64,000 bases of DNA. Source: CAIJXB01 sp964439595 (lineage in GTDB: Bacteria; Chlamydiota; Chlamydiia; Chlamydiales; Rhabdochlamydiaceae). Below, in pieces: positions 62,427 through 64,000 of the stretch (position 1 is its first letter; each line of letters begins with the position of its first letter). Made by a program: the position numbers and the translations under genes. The notes below the pieces were generated by a model. That model did not search any database, had not been told where the DNA came from, and saw only the letters and a program-made list of their open reading frames with translations. The stretch is taken from assembly GCA_964439595.1 (NCBI GenBank), contig CAYTOK010000002.1, positions 86,526-150,525 on the forward strand, read 5' to 3'.

Positions 62427-63904
62427 CTGATTATTACCCACAATTCAGCTTGGGATGAAGGGCTAGCCAGAACTCAGATATAAGAGCTAATTTCTCCCAC
62501 CCTCGCCAAATACATGTCATACCCGGTTCTCCATCGTTTTTTCTGCCTAGAAAACCTCCAATCTTAGCTATCATTCTGATAGCTTCTTTTACAGTAGGAG
62601 GTTTTTGTGGTGGTTCTTGAACTTTTGCCACATGACAACACAAAGCTTTCCATTCATGCTCTTCTAGAATTTGATTACTCGATGCTTCTGGATCAACACG
62701 ATTAATTAATGTCAGCCAAAATAACCGAAAAGCTATAATGCTCTTTAGTCTCACATATTTCTTTAGCCGTTCATATGTCTCAAGCCGACATTCTTCTATT
62801 TTGCATCCAGACTTTAAAATACGGTGATAGCATTCAATTTGCCAGCGAAGTTTATACCATTTTCCCATTTTTATTGCGTCTTGTAGAGAACTTATCGACA
62901 TATTAGTTAACAGCATCCATTCTAAGGGTTCTATACCAGATGGAGGATTTACTTCATGAAGCCATACTGCTTCTAGGGTTACTGAAGAAAGTATTTTTTC
63001 TTTTGCATTAGGAGCTCTCTGCGGAGGCTTTAGAATAACTTTACTATACCGAATCTCTAATGTAGCAAAGCGTTCTGCTTGATTATGACGCGCCGGTATA
63101 TAAATAACTTCTACTCCGGCTAATGGTGTATTTTCTAGGAGAGCCCATAAATTTCGATGGTCCTGATTTTTACTTAATATTCGATCTTTAGAGGCTCTTA
63201 TTAAGATCTTTGCTTCTATTTCAGCTGCTTCTAAAAACATTTCATAGATATCAGACTCTCTATCACCCACTGTAACGACTGTTTTTCCTTTACATAGTGC
63301 TTTCGTTATCTGTAAAGACTCAATCCATCTATAGCTTTCTTTATCTGTAATAGGTCGTTGTTTATGAGTGATTTTTTCTCCTGTTTTATGCTGATATATT
63401 TTCTGATCAAGTAAACCCAAAGGAAGTCCACTTTCAGTTATCAGCAGCGTATTATGAAGAAAAAATCCCATAGAGGGTTTTTCAAATCCACTGTTTTTAT
63501 TAATCTTTCCAAGACCTTGCTTCTTAGGATGATGTGTATAGTTTAAGGTTGTTGTGTCTTGAATGGCGAGTAAGATTTCTTCTTCAGATTTTTCTAGTCG
63601 ATTAATTGTTTCCATTTGATGTGCTTGCAATAGCTTTTCTTCTTGTAATTTATCATTGTCAAATAAACGGTATGCCGCCTTAGCACCAGCCCAATTACCA
63701 CAAGCAAGTTGTATAGGTTCATCTGCATTACCCAAGAGATCATTTGCCACTTTAACTAACCTACGATTTAACCTTTTATCTCCTAATTCTACAGAAGTTA
63801 ATTCTTTTGAACACCAGCTATTTTCTTGTTTACACATTTTGAGCTCCAATTTTTTTTGAAATTCAAAATTATACCAAAGTAAAAATTTTATGGGTAATAG
63901 TCAG
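62427..63904 (-). mobile_element. Intact IS4-family (Tn5/IS50-like) insertion sequence
   Basis: The element is 1,478 bp. Its ends are inverted repeats: CTGATTATTACCCA at 62427-62440 and TGGGTAATAGTCAG at 63891-63904, matching at 13 of 14 positions. It is flanked by a 10-bp direct repeat TCCTTCAGGG. It carries one full-length transposase gene on the minus strand, whose stop codon lies inside the left inverted repeat. Intact ends, an intact gene and an exact target duplication point to a recent insertion. Confidence 0.92.
62434..63837 (-). CDS. IS4-family transposase, Tn5-like
   Basis: Encodes 467 residues. The N-terminal DNA-binding part is typical of the Tn5 group (LTSVELGDKRLNRRLVKVAND; GNWAGAKAAYRLFDN). 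The DDE catalytic core follows: first Asp in LLAIQDTTTLNYTHH, second in VTVGDRESDIYEMF, and Glu in WQIECYHRILKSGCKIEECRLE, which contains the IS4 Y-R-E-K type signature. The C-terminal region (ETYERLKKYVRLKSIIAFRLFWLT) continues the Tn5 pattern. An in-frame TTG lies at 63849, but GGAG (in TTGGAGCTC) has proper spacing to the ATG at 63837. No frameshift or internal stop is present, so it is probably active. Confidence 0.94.
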   Translation of the reverse strand: MCKQENSWCSKELTSVELGDKRLNRRLVKVANDLLGNADEPIQLACGNWAGAKAAYRLFDNDKLQEEKLLQAHQMETINRLEKSEEEILLAIQDTTTLNYTHHPKKQGLGKINKNSGFEKPSMGFFLHNTLLITESGLPLGLLDQKIYQHKTGEKITHKQRPITDKESYRWIESLQITKALCKGKTVVTVGDRESDIYEMFLEAAEIEAKILIRASKDRILSKNQDHRNLWALLENTPLAGVEVIYIPARHNQAERFATLEIRYSKVILKPPQRAPNAKEKILSSVTLEAVWLHEVNPPSGIEPLEWMLLTNMSISSLQDAIKMGKWYKLRWQIECYHRILKSGCKIEECRLETYERLKKYVRLKSIIAFRLFWLTLINRVDPEASSNQILEEHEWKALCCHVAKVQEPPQKPPTVKEAIRMIAKIGGFLGRKNDGEPGMTCIWRGWEKLALISEFWLALHPKLNCG

Positions 63905-63914
63905 TCCTTCAGGG
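63905..63914. repeat. Target-site duplication, right copy
   Basis: TCCTTCAGGG is identical to 62417-62426. The sequence continues into CGGAGTT, the other arm of the hairpin that the insertion split. The remaining 79 bases to the window end hold no recognisable feature. Confidence 0.85.
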
Positions 63915-64000
63915 CGGAGTTAGTGTGATTCTTCTATTTTCTATTACAAAGTGTGAAAGTGTGGGCAGCTGTTATTTTCAGGTTAAGAAGGAGCTTGTTG

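Noticed and set aside
63656..63859. 67-codon plus-strand frame at the transposase start
   Set aside because: It is antisense to the transposase N-terminus, with no ribosome site or family resemblance.

Overview
The window is low-GC bacterial chromosome with the character of an environmental (non-Chlamydiaceae) member of the Chlamydiales, probably Rhabdochlamydia- or Simkania-like. This is an inference from gene content and from chlamydial gene neighbourhoods recalled from family knowledge: hemW beside a small acidic CT053-like gene and sucA-sucB; a NifS-like cysteine desulfurase overlapping a PP2C phosphatase (CT258/CT259-like); gmk, a CT031-like small gene and metG in a row; and ssb followed by pepA (CT044/CT045). 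A Lys/Ala/Pro-repeat histone H1-like protein and many long lineage-restricted proteins fit the same group. No search was possible, so the genus is not fixed.

Layout. 0-8 kb holds housekeeping genes (hsp20, rlmH, lgt, a XerC/D recombinase, holA, an RsmI-family methylase), plus a secreted kinase-like protein, a membrane protein with a degenerate class III cyclase domain and the H1-like gene. 8-14.5 kb is an accessory block: an unknown two-hydrophobic-segment protein, a decayed group II intron maturase, a gene of unknown function, a long gene ending in a J domain and broken by a one-base frameshift, and an endonuclease/exonuclease/phosphatase-fold protein with hydrophobic segments. 14.7-21.8 kb carries hemW, the CT053-like gene and the complete 2-oxoglutarate dehydrogenase complex (sucA, sucB, lpdA). 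21.8-30.1 kb, all on the minus strand, carries an actin-fragmin-kinase-like protein with a small coupled partner, a DUF486 membrane protein, the NifS-like enzyme, PP2C, a secreted serpin and valS. 30.2-32.8 kb is a tandem pair of unknown paralogues. 33-36.8 kb is the yicC-gmk-omega-like-metG operon. 36.8-39.3 kb is a large leucine-rich-repeat protein made of four similar modules. 39.6-43.9 kb has hisS, ssb, pepA and an RluA-family pseudouridine synthase. 43.9-50.5 kb is lineage-restricted: a protein with an internal duplication and two tandem ~850-residue paralogues. 50.5-53.6 kb is tag-clpB. 53.9-62.1 kb mixes unknown proteins with exported ones: a 5'-nucleotidase, a transglutaminase-like/TPR protein, a Ser/Tyr/Asp-rich exported protein, a glycosyltransferase-like protein, and an alpha/beta hydrolase. 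The window ends with an intact IS4-family (Tn5-like) insertion sequence with terminal inverted repeats and a 10-bp target duplication.

How it fits together. The core genes serve translation, replication, protein quality control and the TCA cycle. The accessory genes look like a host-interaction repertoire: two proteins with lipid-kinase/actin-fragmin-kinase-like motifs, a serpin, a J-domain protein, an LRR protein and a nuclease/phosphatase-fold protein. That reading is inference, because no secretion signal for a type III system can be proven by eye. Mobile DNA is present in several states of decay: an intact IS, what look like IS200/IS605 right-end relics (one of them split by the IS), and a group II intron 3' remnant. 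I saw no tRNA or rRNA gene and no CRISPR array.
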